In this document: piece by piece, positions 8,383 through 16,270 of the stretch
Numbering within the stretch: position 1 is the stretch's first letter
How the letters are laid out: every line of letters starts with the position of its first letter
Source: JAPWJZ01 sp038247245
Lineage (GTDB): Bacteria; Pseudomonadota; Alphaproteobacteria; Micavibrionales; UBA2020
Assembly (NCBI GenBank): GCA_038247245.1
Contig: JBBRVE010000003.1
Coordinates: forward strand, 24,907 to 88,906
DNA length: 64,000 nucleotides
Reading direction: 5' to 3'
Program-made: the position numbers and the translations under genes
Notes under the pieces: model-generated
Seen by the model: the letters and a program-made list of their open reading frames with translations, nothing else
Told to the model about the DNA's origin: nothing
Database searches by the model: none

Positions 8383-8774
8383 AAAAAGACGGGCTTGCCG
8401 GTGATTTCGTGGCGCCCGGCATGCACCTGCTGATCGATTTCTGGGGCTGTGCCAATATGCAGGATGAACACGGTATCGGACAGGCATTGCGCCGCGCGGC
8501 GGCCGATGCTGGCGCGACCGTGCTGGATGTGCACCTGCACAGCTTTGGCGAACAATCGGGCATCACCGGCGTTGCGACGCTGGCGGAATCGCATATCAGT
8601 ATCCATACCTGGCCGGAAATCGATTATGTCGCGCTCGACGTTTTTGTGTGCGGCAGCTGCAATGCGTACAAGGCGCTCGATGCACTGGTCGATTATTTCC
8701 AGCCCGCGCGCCAGCAACTGACCGCGCATGAACGCGGCGTGCCGAACGCAGCGGAAGCGCGGGCGATCGCATGA
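8340..8774 (+). CDS. speD: S-adenosylmethionine decarboxylase proenzyme (bacterial SpeD/SpeH class 1b)
   Basis: A 144-aa pyruvoyl-enzyme precursor. Self-cleavage occurs before S84 in the motif AESHISIHTWPE, and the downstream CGSCNAYKALD contains the conserved catalytic Cys. The length matches the short bacterial/archaeal form (about 120-140 aa) with a longer N-terminus. It produces decarboxylated AdoMet, the donor for the spermidine synthase homologue three genes upstream. ATG at 8340 lies inside the 3' end of the membrane-protein gene, with AAGGATTCGGA as ribosome binding site. The stop overlaps the start of the copper ATPase gene (ATGA). Confidence 0.93.
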   Translation: MEKDIVLSKIKGGLKKDGLAGDFVAPGMHLLIDFWGCANMQDEHGIGQALRRAAADAGATVLDVHLHSFGEQSGITGVATLAESHISIHTWPEIDYVALDVFVCGSCNAYKALDALVDYFQPARQQLTAHERGVPNAAEARAIA

Positions 8775-10978
8775 CCGGGGAAACGCAGAAGGAGGCGCCG
8801 CATGCCTGCTGCGGCGGACATAGCCATTCAAAACCCAAACCCCATGCGCCAATGATGGTGCCGGTGGGCGTCGACGTCAAAACGTCCTATATCTGTCCCA
8901 TGTGCCCGGGTGTGCGCAGCGCCGTGCCCGCATCATGCCCTATTTGTGGCATGGCTCTGGAACCCGAATTTGTCACGGCGGATACGGGGCCGAACCAAGA
9001 ACAGGAATATATGCGACGCCGTTTCTGGGGCGCAGCCGTTTTAACCGCCCCCGTTTTCGCCATCGAAATGTCGCGCCATTTCGGCCATAACGCCGATTTT
9101 ATGTCGGACGTATTCGTGATGCGGCTGCAAATGGCCTTTGCGACTCCCGTCGTGCTTTGGGCGGGCTGGCCGTTTTTCCAGCGTGGCTGGCAATCCATCC
9201 GCACCGGCAACCTGAACATGTTCACGTTGATCGCTATCGGTACGGGCGTTGCATGGCTTTACAGCATGGTCGCCACCCTGCTTCCGTCTGTTTTCCCCGA
9301 AGGCTTTAAAGGTGAACATGGCCTGGCGGTTTATTTTGAATCCGCCGCCGTCATCACCACGCTGGCATTGCTGGGGCAGGTGCTGGAATTGCGCGCGCGC
9401 GACAAGACGGGCAGCGCTATCCGGGAATTGCTCAAGCTTGCACCGAAAACCGCCCGCGTGGTGCGCGACGGTGCGGAAACCGAAATCAGGCTGGAGGATA
9501 TCGCTGTCGGCGATCACCTGCGTGTGCGTCCCGGCGAACGCGTACCGGTCGATGGCGTGATTGTGGATGGCGCAAGCCATCTGGACGAATCCATGCTGAC
9601 CGGTGAGGCGATGCCGGTTGCAAAATCCTCCGGGGATAGCGTCACAGGCGGCACGTACAACCGCGAAGGCAGCTTTATTTTCCACGCTGAAAAAGTCGGC
9701 CGCGATACCATGTTGTCGCGGATTGTGCAGATGGTCTCCGAAGCGCAGCGCAGCCGCGCGCCGATCCAGCGTCTGGCCGATAAATTCGCCGGATGGTTCG
9801 TGCCTGCGGTCGTGACTGTCGCTATCATCAGCTTTACTTACTGGTCGCTGTTCGGCCCCGCGCCGGCGATGGCTTACGGGCTCCTCTGTGCTGTTTCCGT
9901 GCTCATCATCGCCTGTCCCTGCGCGCTCGGCCTCGCAACGCCGATGTCGGTCATGACGGGCATCGGGCGTGGCGCGGCGGCGGGTGTGCTGGTGCGCAAC
10001 GCCGAGGCGCTCGAGATGCTCGAAAAGGCGGATGTGCTGGTGATTGATAAAACCGGTACGCTGACGACGGGCAAACCCGTCGTCACGGCGCTGGTGGCGG
10101 CGCCCGGCTATAACGAAACAATCCTGCTGTCCCTCGCGGCATCGCTGGAACAGGGGAGCGAACACCCGATCGCGCAGGCGATTGTGGCGGCGGCTGCCGA
10201 AAAAAATCTGGCGCAGCCCACGGTCACCTCATTCACCGCCATCCCCGGCCGCGGCGTCTGCGGCGATTGGGATGACGAAGAAGTAATGCTGGGAAATGCG
10301 GGACTGGTCGATGGCATCGATTTCTCCGCGCTTGCACCGCAGGCGGACGCGTTGCAGGCAGACGGCGCGACCGTCGTCTATCTGGCGGCGCATGGCAAAG
10401 CCGTTGGCATCATCGCGGTCAGCGACACAATCAAGCCCAATGCCGCCGATACCATCCGTCAGCTGAAAATGCAGAATTTGCGTATCGTCATGATGACCGG
10501 CGATGCGCAGGGTTCCGCCGACGCGGTGGCGAAGCAAGCTGGTATCTCGGAAGTTTTCGCAGGCGTGCTGCCGCACGACAAGGCGCGCGTGGTGAAGGAT
10601 TTGCAAAAACAGGGACGCATTGTGGCCATGGCGGGCGACGGCATCAACGATGCGCCCGCGCTGGCGCAGGCCGATATCGGCATCGCGATGGGCACGGGCG
10701 CGGATATCGCGCTGCAGAGCGCGGGCATCACGCTGCTGCATGGCGACCTGTCGGGCATTTTGCGTGCGCGCAACCTGTCAAAGGCGACCTTGCGCAATAT
10801 CCGCCAGAACCTGTTTTTCGCCTTCGTCTATAACGCGGCGGGCGTGCCGATTGCGGCGGGCATCCTGTACCCGTTCTTCCACATCCTTCTCACCCCCATC
10901 CATGCGGCGGCGGCGATGAGCCTGAGTTCGTTGTCGGTGATTCTCAACGCTTTACGGCTGCGGCGCGCGAAAATCTGA
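8771..10978 (+). CDS. copA: Copper-type P1B ATPase (CopA-like heavy-metal efflux pump)
   Basis: A 735-aa P-type ATPase. The N-terminus lacks an ordinary HMA domain. It has a Cys/His-rich start (HACCGGHSHSK) and a heavy-metal-binding YHS-like domain with CPMC and CPICGM (about residues 40-65). Eight hydrophobic segments include the metal-transport motif CPC at C382-P-C384. The actuator motif LTGEAMP, the phosphorylation motif DKTGTLTTG at D426 and GDGINDAPAL are all present. It is translationally coupled to speD by an ATGA overlap. CPC and the N-terminal domain point to Cu(I) or Ag(I). Its inclusion in the polyamine operon is unusual; it may be the last gene of the transcript. Confidence 0.92.
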   Translation: MTGETQKEAPHACCGGHSHSKPKPHAPMMVPVGVDVKTSYICPMCPGVRSAVPASCPICGMALEPEFVTADTGPNQEQEYMRRRFWGAAVLTAPVFAIEMSRHFGHNADFMSDVFVMRLQMAFATPVVLWAGWPFFQRGWQSIRTGNLNMFTLIAIGTGVAWLYSMVATLLPSVFPEGFKGEHGLAVYFESAAVITTLALLGQVLELRARDKTGSAIRELLKLAPKTARVVRDGAETEIRLEDIAVGDHLRVRPGERVPVDGVIVDGASHLDESMLTGEAMPVAKSSGDSVTGGTYNREGSFIFHAEKVGRDTMLSRIVQMVSEAQRSRAPIQRLADKFAGWFVPAVVTVAIISFTYWSLFGPAPAMAYGLLCAVSVLIIACPCALGLATPMSVMTGIGRGAAAGVLVRNAEALEMLEKADVLVIDKTGTLTTGKPVVTALVAAPGYNETILLSLAASLEQGSEHPIAQAIVAAAAEKNLAQPTVTSFTAIPGRGVCGDWDDEEVMLGNAGLVDGIDFSALAPQADALQADGATVVYLAAHGKAVGIIAVSDTIKPNAADTIRQLKMQNLRIVMMTGDAQGSADAVAKQAGISEVFAGVLPHDKARVVKDLQKQGRIVAMAGDGINDAPALAQADIGIAMGTGADIALQSAGITLLHGDLSGILRARNLSKATLRNIRQNLFFAFVYNAAGVPIAAGILYPFFHILLTPIHAAAAMSLSSLSVILNALRLRRAKI

Positions 10979-11326
10979 AAATTTGCCTGTCACAAGCGTC
11001 ACATTCGCGTTATGGCACCCGCGATTTTGAAAAAAGTTTTTTTCGCGCAAACCTTTCGCGGGATTCAGGAAACACCTGTCGCAAACGCGTTGTCACAATA
11101 AATTACCTTGAATCCTGAGGTCAAAGTTGAGACAATTTCCATAGGCTCAAGAAGTGTGCACGATCCCGGCCCTCACGAAAAAAGCACAGCAAATCCGGCA
11201 CCGGATTCGTTTTTCGTAAATTTGAAATTTAATAAACCACCCGCTTAGTCTTGCCTTTTCCATGCCGCAGGCTAGGATTCATTATACAAGAAAAGTAAAC
11301 ATAACAATCCAACGTGAGGCACAAGA
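10979..11326. other. Intergenic region with TGTCACA-type direct repeats
   Basis: 348 bases without a convincing gene. TGTCACA occurs at 10988-10994 and 11091-11097, with a related GTCACA at 10998-11003 and CTGTCGCA near 11077. The promoter of the downstream M3 peptidase should be here. A weak candidate is TTGCCT (11251) with TAGGAT (11273) at 16-base spacing, but it is far from consensus. GTGAGGC (11314-11320) is a likely ribosome binding site. Confidence 0.5.
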
Positions 11327-13495
11327 ATGTCTGCAACGCCCCCCGACCTGTCGGCTAACCCCCTCGTCAACGCGCCGTCCTATCCCTATGGCGCGCCACC
11401 GCTCGATATCATCAAGACCGAGCATTTCCTGCCCGCGCTCACCCATTACATGGAAGAGGCAAAACAGCAGGTTGCGGACATCAAGAACAACCGCGCCCCC
11501 GCCACCTTCAAGAACACGATCGAGGCGCTTGAATTCGCGGGCCGCAACCTTGGCCGCGTATCGACCATTTTCGGCAACCTTGCCGGCGCGAATGCCGACG
11601 ACACGCTGCGCGCCATCGAAACGCAAGTATCCGTCATGAGCGTGCAGCACGCGAACGACATCATGCTGGATGCCGATTTGTTCAAGCGCGTGAAGGCCGT
11701 GTACGATGACCGCGCGAACCTGAAACTGACCCCCGAACAATCGATGCTGTTGAGCGAAACCTACAAGGGTTTCGTGCGCAGCGGCGCGAACCTTGACGAA
11801 GCAAAGAAAACCGAATTGCGCGCGGTCGAGGAAAAGCTGGCGGAGCTGTCGACCACGTTCAAGAACAACACGGTCAAGGGCACGGACGCCTGGGAAAAAG
11901 TGATCGACGACGAAAAAGACCTGATCGGCCTGCCCGACCGCGTGAAGGCGATGTACAAGGATTACGCGGATGAAAAGGGCCTGACCGGCAAATGGCTGAT
12001 CAAGCTGTCGCCGCCGCCCATCGACATCGCGGAATACAGCGAAAACCGCGCACTTCGCGAAGAAGTGCACAAGGCGCGCACGAATGTCGCTTTCGGCGGC
12101 CCGTTCGACAACCGCCAGGTCGTGCTGGATATGGTGGCGGCACGCCAGAAAAAGGCGGAGCTGCTGGGTTTCAACAGCTATGCCGCTTTCGTGCTCGACG
12201 ACCGCATGGCGAAGAACCCGAAAACGGTCATGGATTTCCTCGACCGCAACGCGGCTGTTTACAAACCCGCCGCCGAAGATTTCGTGAAAAAAGTCACCGA
12301 TTACGCGCAGAAAACAGACGGCATCACCGACCTGAAGCCGTGGGACATGGGCTTTTACAGCCGCAAGCTGAAGGAAGAAACCTTCCAGCTGAACATGGAA
12401 GAGCTGCGCCCCTATTTCGACCTTGAACAGGTGCTGGAAGGCCTGCGCAAGCACGCCGAAAATTTGTTCAACATCAACATGACGATCACGACGGGCAAAT
12501 ACCCTGTCTATCATCCCGATGTGAAGGTGTATGAAGTCACCGACAAATCGACCGGCGAAATGATCGGGTTGTTTTATGGCGACTTCTATGCGCGTCCGGG
12601 GCTCAAGAGCAACGGCGCATGGATGAGCACATTCCGCAACCGCGGGCTGAACGAGGAAGGCGAGAACGAATTCTCCATCGTCACCAACACCTGCAACTTC
12701 GCAAAACCGACGCCGGAACATGCGACGCTGCTGTCGATTGACGAAGTGCGCACCGTATTCCACGAATTCGGCCACGGCCTGCACGCGCTGCTGGCGAAGG
12801 GCGATTACCAGTCGCTGACCGGCACGAACGTGAAATGGGATTTCGTGGAGCTGCCGTCGCAGCTGCAGGAAAACTGGGCGAAGAAAAAAGAAACGCTGGA
12901 TACGTTTGCGAAACATCCCGAAACGCAATTGCTGCTGCCCGCGGATGTCATCCAGAAAATCAACGACATGGAAAATTTCGACGCGGGTTACATGGGCCTG
13001 CGCCAGACATTCTTCGGCAAGCTGGACATGAAATGGCATACGACCGACGCCAAGACGATCAAGGATGTCGAGGCGTTCGAGGATTCCGTGATCGGCGAAT
13101 CCTGGGTGTTCCCGCGCGAATACGGCGTCGGCACCCAATCGACCAGCTTCGGCCACCTGTTCGGCGGCGGTTATGCGGCCGGTTACTACAGCTATAAATG
13201 GGCGGAGGCGCTGGAGGCGGATGTCTTCTCGGAATTCGAGAAGAAGGGCCTGTACCACCGCGAAAGCGCCGACAAGCTGAAGGAACACATTTACGGCCGC
13301 GGCGGTACCGCCGATCCGGCCGAGCTGTTCCATGCGATGATGGGCCGCGAACTGGATCCGGATGCGCTGTTCCGCAGGGAGGGGCTACTGCCAGAAAACG
13401 GCCTAAAAAAGCCGGCTAACGGCAACGAGCCCAAAAAGGCCGTGCCGCCCGCCGCCAGCCGCAACAACAAGATCGGCCCGAAATTCGGCACCTGA
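11327..13495 (+). CDS. dcp: M3 family zinc metallopeptidase (peptidyl-dipeptidase Dcp/oligopeptidase A type)
   Basis: A 722-aa cytosolic peptidase with no signal peptide. The zinc site HEFGH is at H479-E480-H483, followed by GLHALLAKG and the conserved FVELPSQLQENW block; the downstream YMGLRQTFFGKLDM and FGHLFGGGYAAGYYSYKW segments are typical of the Dcp branch. These enzymes degrade oligopeptides in the cytoplasm. The C-terminal 40 residues are a lysine/proline/asparagine-rich tail not usual for the family. It stands alone between a promoter region and a strong terminator. Dcp versus PrlC (OpdA) is decided on the SLTGTNVKWDF segment and is not certain. Confidence 0.92.
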   Translation: MSATPPDLSANPLVNAPSYPYGAPPLDIIKTEHFLPALTHYMEEAKQQVADIKNNRAPATFKNTIEALEFAGRNLGRVSTIFGNLAGANADDTLRAIETQVSVMSVQHANDIMLDADLFKRVKAVYDDRANLKLTPEQSMLLSETYKGFVRSGANLDEAKKTELRAVEEKLAELSTTFKNNTVKGTDAWEKVIDDEKDLIGLPDRVKAMYKDYADEKGLTGKWLIKLSPPPIDIAEYSENRALREEVHKARTNVAFGGPFDNRQVVLDMVAARQKKAELLGFNSYAAFVLDDRMAKNPKTVMDFLDRNAAVYKPAAEDFVKKVTDYAQKTDGITDLKPWDMGFYSRKLKEETFQLNMEELRPYFDLEQVLEGLRKHAENLFNINMTITTGKYPVYHPDVKVYEVTDKSTGEMIGLFYGDFYARPGLKSNGAWMSTFRNRGLNEEGENEFSIVTNTCNFAKPTPEHATLLSIDEVRTVFHEFGHGLHALLAKGDYQSLTGTNVKWDFVELPSQLQENWAKKKETLDTFAKHPETQLLLPADVIQKINDMENFDAGYMGLRQTFFGKLDMKWHTTDAKTIKDVEAFEDSVIGESWVFPREYGVGTQSTSFGHLFGGGYAAGYYSYKWAEALEADVFSEFEKKGLYHRESADKLKEHIYGRGGTADPAELFHAMMGRELDPDALFRREGLLPENGLKKPANGNEPKKAVPPAASRNNKIGPKFGT

Positions 13496-13519
13496 TCTGT
13501 TAAGCTTCAAACATAAAAA

Positions 13520-13552
13520 AACGGCGCTGAGACATCAGCGCCGTTTTTTTTG
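13520..13552. terminator. Bidirectional rho-independent terminator
   Basis: A perfect stem ACGGCGCTGA (13521-13530), loop GACA, TCAGCGCCGT (13535-13544), with a T run after it on + and an A run before it. It terminates the M3 peptidase gene on + and the small minus-strand gene at 13565-13744 on the other strand. Confidence 0.9.
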
Positions 13553-13564
13553 AAACTTTGCTTT

Positions 13565-13744
13565 TTAATCCGTCGCGCGGGAGCAGCATTCAGCTTCCTT
13601 CGACAGCAGATAATCCTGCTGTTCGGGCACGCGGGAAATGCGCTTGAGCAAAATGGATGCCGAGCGGGTGGAGAGGCGCGATGCGGTGATGCGCGTTTCT
13701 TTGGAATCTTTATCTGCGCGGGCGGCTGTTGCGGATGAGGTCAT
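13565..13744 (-). CDS. 59-aa hypothetical protein
   Basis: A small minus-strand frame with ATG at 13744 and TAA at 13567-13565. It is preceded by AAAGGCAGGCACTTC, a good ribosome binding site with suitable spacing, and ends just before the bidirectional terminator at 13520-13552. The product is basic and Ser/Arg/Thr-rich at the N-terminus (MTSSATAARADKDSKETR) and has a C-terminal CC pair (AECCSRATD). No membrane segment or known domain is visible. The combination of start, ribosome binding site and terminator makes it more likely than chance to be expressed, but I recognise no family. Confidence 0.45.
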   Translation of the reverse strand: MTSSATAARADKDSKETRITASRLSTRSASILLKRISRVPEQQDYLLSKEAECCSRATD

Positions 13745-13901
13745 GAAGTGCCTGCCTTTCTTTTTTCAATTTTTGCGTAGAGGTAAAAGAATAAACCGGA
13801 TCGCCTTTTTTGTCTGCCGTTGATGCGGCGGATTCTTATAACATTGTTGCGTATTCGCGGAATTTTTGCCTGAATCAACGATGATGCGTTGCAGCAGTTA
13901 C

Positions 13902-14819
13902 TTATGCCGCACTGTTGCGCAAATGTTCGAGAATGAATTGTTGCGTTGCGTCATCGGCAAGCGCGGGCACATGTCCCGCACCCGGCACAACATGGATTTT
14001 CGCATCAGGGCGCAGCGTTTTGAAATCGCCGATCTCGTGTTGCGTGCAAAGATCGGACACGCTGCCAGCGATCAATGCGACGGGGCAGGGGATCAACGGC
14101 AATGCGGCGGCGAAATCGACATCGGCCTGTAAATCCACCAGCGCGCGGCGCACCAGTTTCGGGTCGTAATGATAAATGTAACCGTTCGGCGCTTCGCGCA
14201 ACTGGTGCTGCGCGTAATGGCTCCACACTTCCGCCGGCACAGGGCCAAGCGGCAGGTTCTGGCGCAGCACGGTTTCGTATTGCGTGCGGTCGGCAAACAC
14301 CGGCAGCGTCTCGCTCAAATATCCGGTGATGCGCTTCAACGCCGTGCCGTTGGGCTTGTGCGTGATGTCGTTCAGCGTGAGGGATTTGAAAAATCCCGCA
14401 TCGCCCTTGAACGCCATGATCATCGCAATCAACCCGCCCATGGACGTGCCCAGCCAATGCACGCGCGGAAGGTTCATCTGTTCAAGGAAGGCCTTGAAAA
14501 TATCGGCATAGACCAGCACCGAATAATCGTCGGGGTTTTCGAGCCAGTCGCTGCCGCCGCGTCCCGGCGCATCGACGGAAAAAACGTCGTAGCCATGTTG
14601 CGCCAGAAACGCGCCGATATAATCCGCATCCCGTTTCTGCCGCGTCAACCCGTGGACGGTGACGACCGTATCAACCGGTTTTCCCTCGGGCCGGAAGCGC
14701 GCATAGGCGAGGGTGATGTCGCGTTCCTGATATGCGGCGCGCAAGGTGACAGTCGAAAGTTCAGGATTTTGTATATCGCGCTGCAGCAAGGAATTTACTC
14801 CGTTAAGATCAACCGCCAT
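13902..14819 (-). CDS. Alpha/beta-hydrolase
   Basis: A 305-aa alpha/beta-fold hydrolase. It shows the oxyanion strand TVHGLTRQ, the nucleophile elbow GTSMGG (Ser), an acidic residue in the SVSDL region and the catalytic His in GAGHVPAL near the C-terminus. These are the features of esterases, lipases and C-C hydrolases of the Abhydrolase_6 type; substrate cannot be assigned. No signal peptide is visible, so it is likely cytosolic. It is a single gene, divergent from the FadL gene, with 125 bp between the two starts; both promoters must lie there. A link with FadL-mediated lipid uptake is conceivable but unsupported beyond adjacency. Confidence 0.88.
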   Translation of the reverse strand: MAVDLNGVNSLLQRDIQNPELSTVTLRAAYQERDITLAYARFRPEGKPVDTVVTVHGLTRQKRDADYIGAFLAQHGYDVFSVDAPGRGGSDWLENPDDYSVLVYADIFKAFLEQMNLPRVHWLGTSMGGLIAMIMAFKGDAGFFKSLTLNDITHKPNGTALKRITGYLSETLPVFADRTQYETVLRQNLPLGPVPAEVWSHYAQHQLREAPNGYIYHYDPKLVRRALVDLQADVDFAAALPLIPCPVALIAGSVSDLCTQHEIGDFKTLRPDAKIHVVPGAGHVPALADDATQQFILEHLRNSAA

Positions 14820-14944
14820 TTGTAGCTAAACTCAAAAAACACAAGCTTGCCACGACAAACGCGGCGTTTATGGAATAACGCTTTAGAAAGTTATTAACCG
14901 CCGCACAGCATAATCAGTATCATGAATGCAGGGAGATTTTCAGC

Positions 14945-16267
14945 ATGAAACATCGTATTGCCTCTTTCGTAATTCTTTCCGCCGCCCTTATTTCCGGCCG
15001 CGCAGATGCCGCGGGTTTTTATTTGCAGGAACAAAGCGTCAGCCAGCAGGGTAGCGCCTTTGCGGGCGCGGTTGCGAACCCCGAAGACGCATCGACCGTC
15101 TTCTTCAACCCCGCCGGCATGACGCAGCTGGCAACACCGTCAGTTTCCGCCGGCGTCAGCGTTCTGGTGCCGAAAACAGAAATTCGCAACACAGGTTCGA
15201 CCGCGGGCCCCACGGCGGGCGCGGCGGCAGCCTATGCCGGATCGCAGGGCGGCAACCCGTTTGACCCTACGCCGGTGCCCAGTTTCTACGGCGTTTATCC
15301 GCTGGATAACGGCAAAGTCTGGCTCGGCCTTGGCGTCAGCTCGCCGTTCGGCCTTGCGAATGATTACGGTCAGGACTGGTTTGGCCGTTACGATTCCACG
15401 AAAAGCGAATTGCTCAGCATTAACGTGGCGCCTGTGATCGCGTATAAGTTCAACGATAAACTCTCTATCGGCGGCGGCCCGAACATCCAGTACGTAAAGG
15501 CGCGCCTTGAAAACGCGCTGCCCTGCCCGACAGCGATTTGCGCCGGCGCGGCATTTACAACCGGCACCGACGGCTTATCGGTTTTAAAAGGGGACAGCTA
15601 CGGTTTCGGCTTCAACATCGGCGCGATGTACGCAGTGAACGATAAAACGCAAATCGGTGTGCATTACCGCTCGAAAATGAACCAGACTGTAGATGGTGAA
15701 GTGGATGTGTCCGGTTTGCTGGGCCCACTCGCGGCACAGAACGGCGTGCGTTTTGCCGAGGCTGAACTGAAACAGCCCGATACTGCCAGTATCGGCTTCG
15801 CGCATAAATATGACGACCGCCTGACCATCCTTGGCAGCGCCAACTGGTTCGGCTGGCGCAACTTCGATGAAATCCGCGTTGAGTTCGATGCGGGCGGCGC
15901 CGACAGCGTAACCGCCGAGAACTTTGATAACAGCTATTCGCTGGCTCTCGGCGCGAAATGGAAACAGAACGACGAATGGACGTTCCGCGGCGGTGTGCAG
16001 TTCGACCAGACGCCCACCACGCTGCCCGACCGCAGCACGCGCACGCCCGACGGCGACCGGTACTGGCTGTCGATGGGTGCGACCTATAACGTGAGTGACC
16101 GTCTCTCGCTCGACCTTGCGGCGTCGCACCTGTTCATCACTGATGGCGATATCGCGCTGAGCAAACGCTTCTATGCCGGATCTGCGGTGGATACGACCGT
16201 GAATGTGAACGGCAAGGCGGAAAGCAGTGTCGAAATCTTCTCCCTGCAGGCAAACTGGAAATTCTAG
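14945..16267 (+). CDS. FadL/OMPP1/TodX-family outer membrane transport protein
   Basis: A 440-aa outer membrane beta-barrel. It has a signal peptide (MKHRIASFVILSAALISG...ADA), then the family start AGFYLQEQSVSQQGSAFAG and NPEDASTVFFNPAGMTQL, the N-terminal hatch of FadL proteins. The C-terminus ends in alternating residues closing with FSLQANWKF, a C-terminal aromatic typical of outer membrane barrels. Members import long-chain fatty acids or hydrophobic aromatics. ATG at 14945 has GCAGGGAGA as ribosome binding site. The next gene begins only 3 bp downstream. Confidence 0.93.
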   Translation: MKHRIASFVILSAALISGRADAAGFYLQEQSVSQQGSAFAGAVANPEDASTVFFNPAGMTQLATPSVSAGVSVLVPKTEIRNTGSTAGPTAGAAAAYAGSQGGNPFDPTPVPSFYGVYPLDNGKVWLGLGVSSPFGLANDYGQDWFGRYDSTKSELLSINVAPVIAYKFNDKLSIGGGPNIQYVKARLENALPCPTAICAGAAFTTGTDGLSVLKGDSYGFGFNIGAMYAVNDKTQIGVHYRSKMNQTVDGEVDVSGLLGPLAAQNGVRFAEAELKQPDTASIGFAHKYDDRLTILGSANWFGWRNFDEIRVEFDAGGADSVTAENFDNSYSLALGAKWKQNDEWTFRGGVQFDQTPTTLPDRSTRTPDGDRYWLSMGATYNVSDRLSLDLAASHLFITDGDIALSKRFYAGSAVDTTVNVNGKAESSVEIFSLQANWKF

Positions 16268-16270
16268 AAT

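Noticed and set aside
10979..11326. Possible non-coding RNA in the gap before the M3 peptidase
   Set aside because: No stable stem-loop set or terminator could be identified; only short repeats.
11282..13333. 683-codon minus-strand frame opposite the M3 peptidase
   Set aside because: It mirrors the codon bias of a clear HEFGH peptidase gene and has no recognisable domain.
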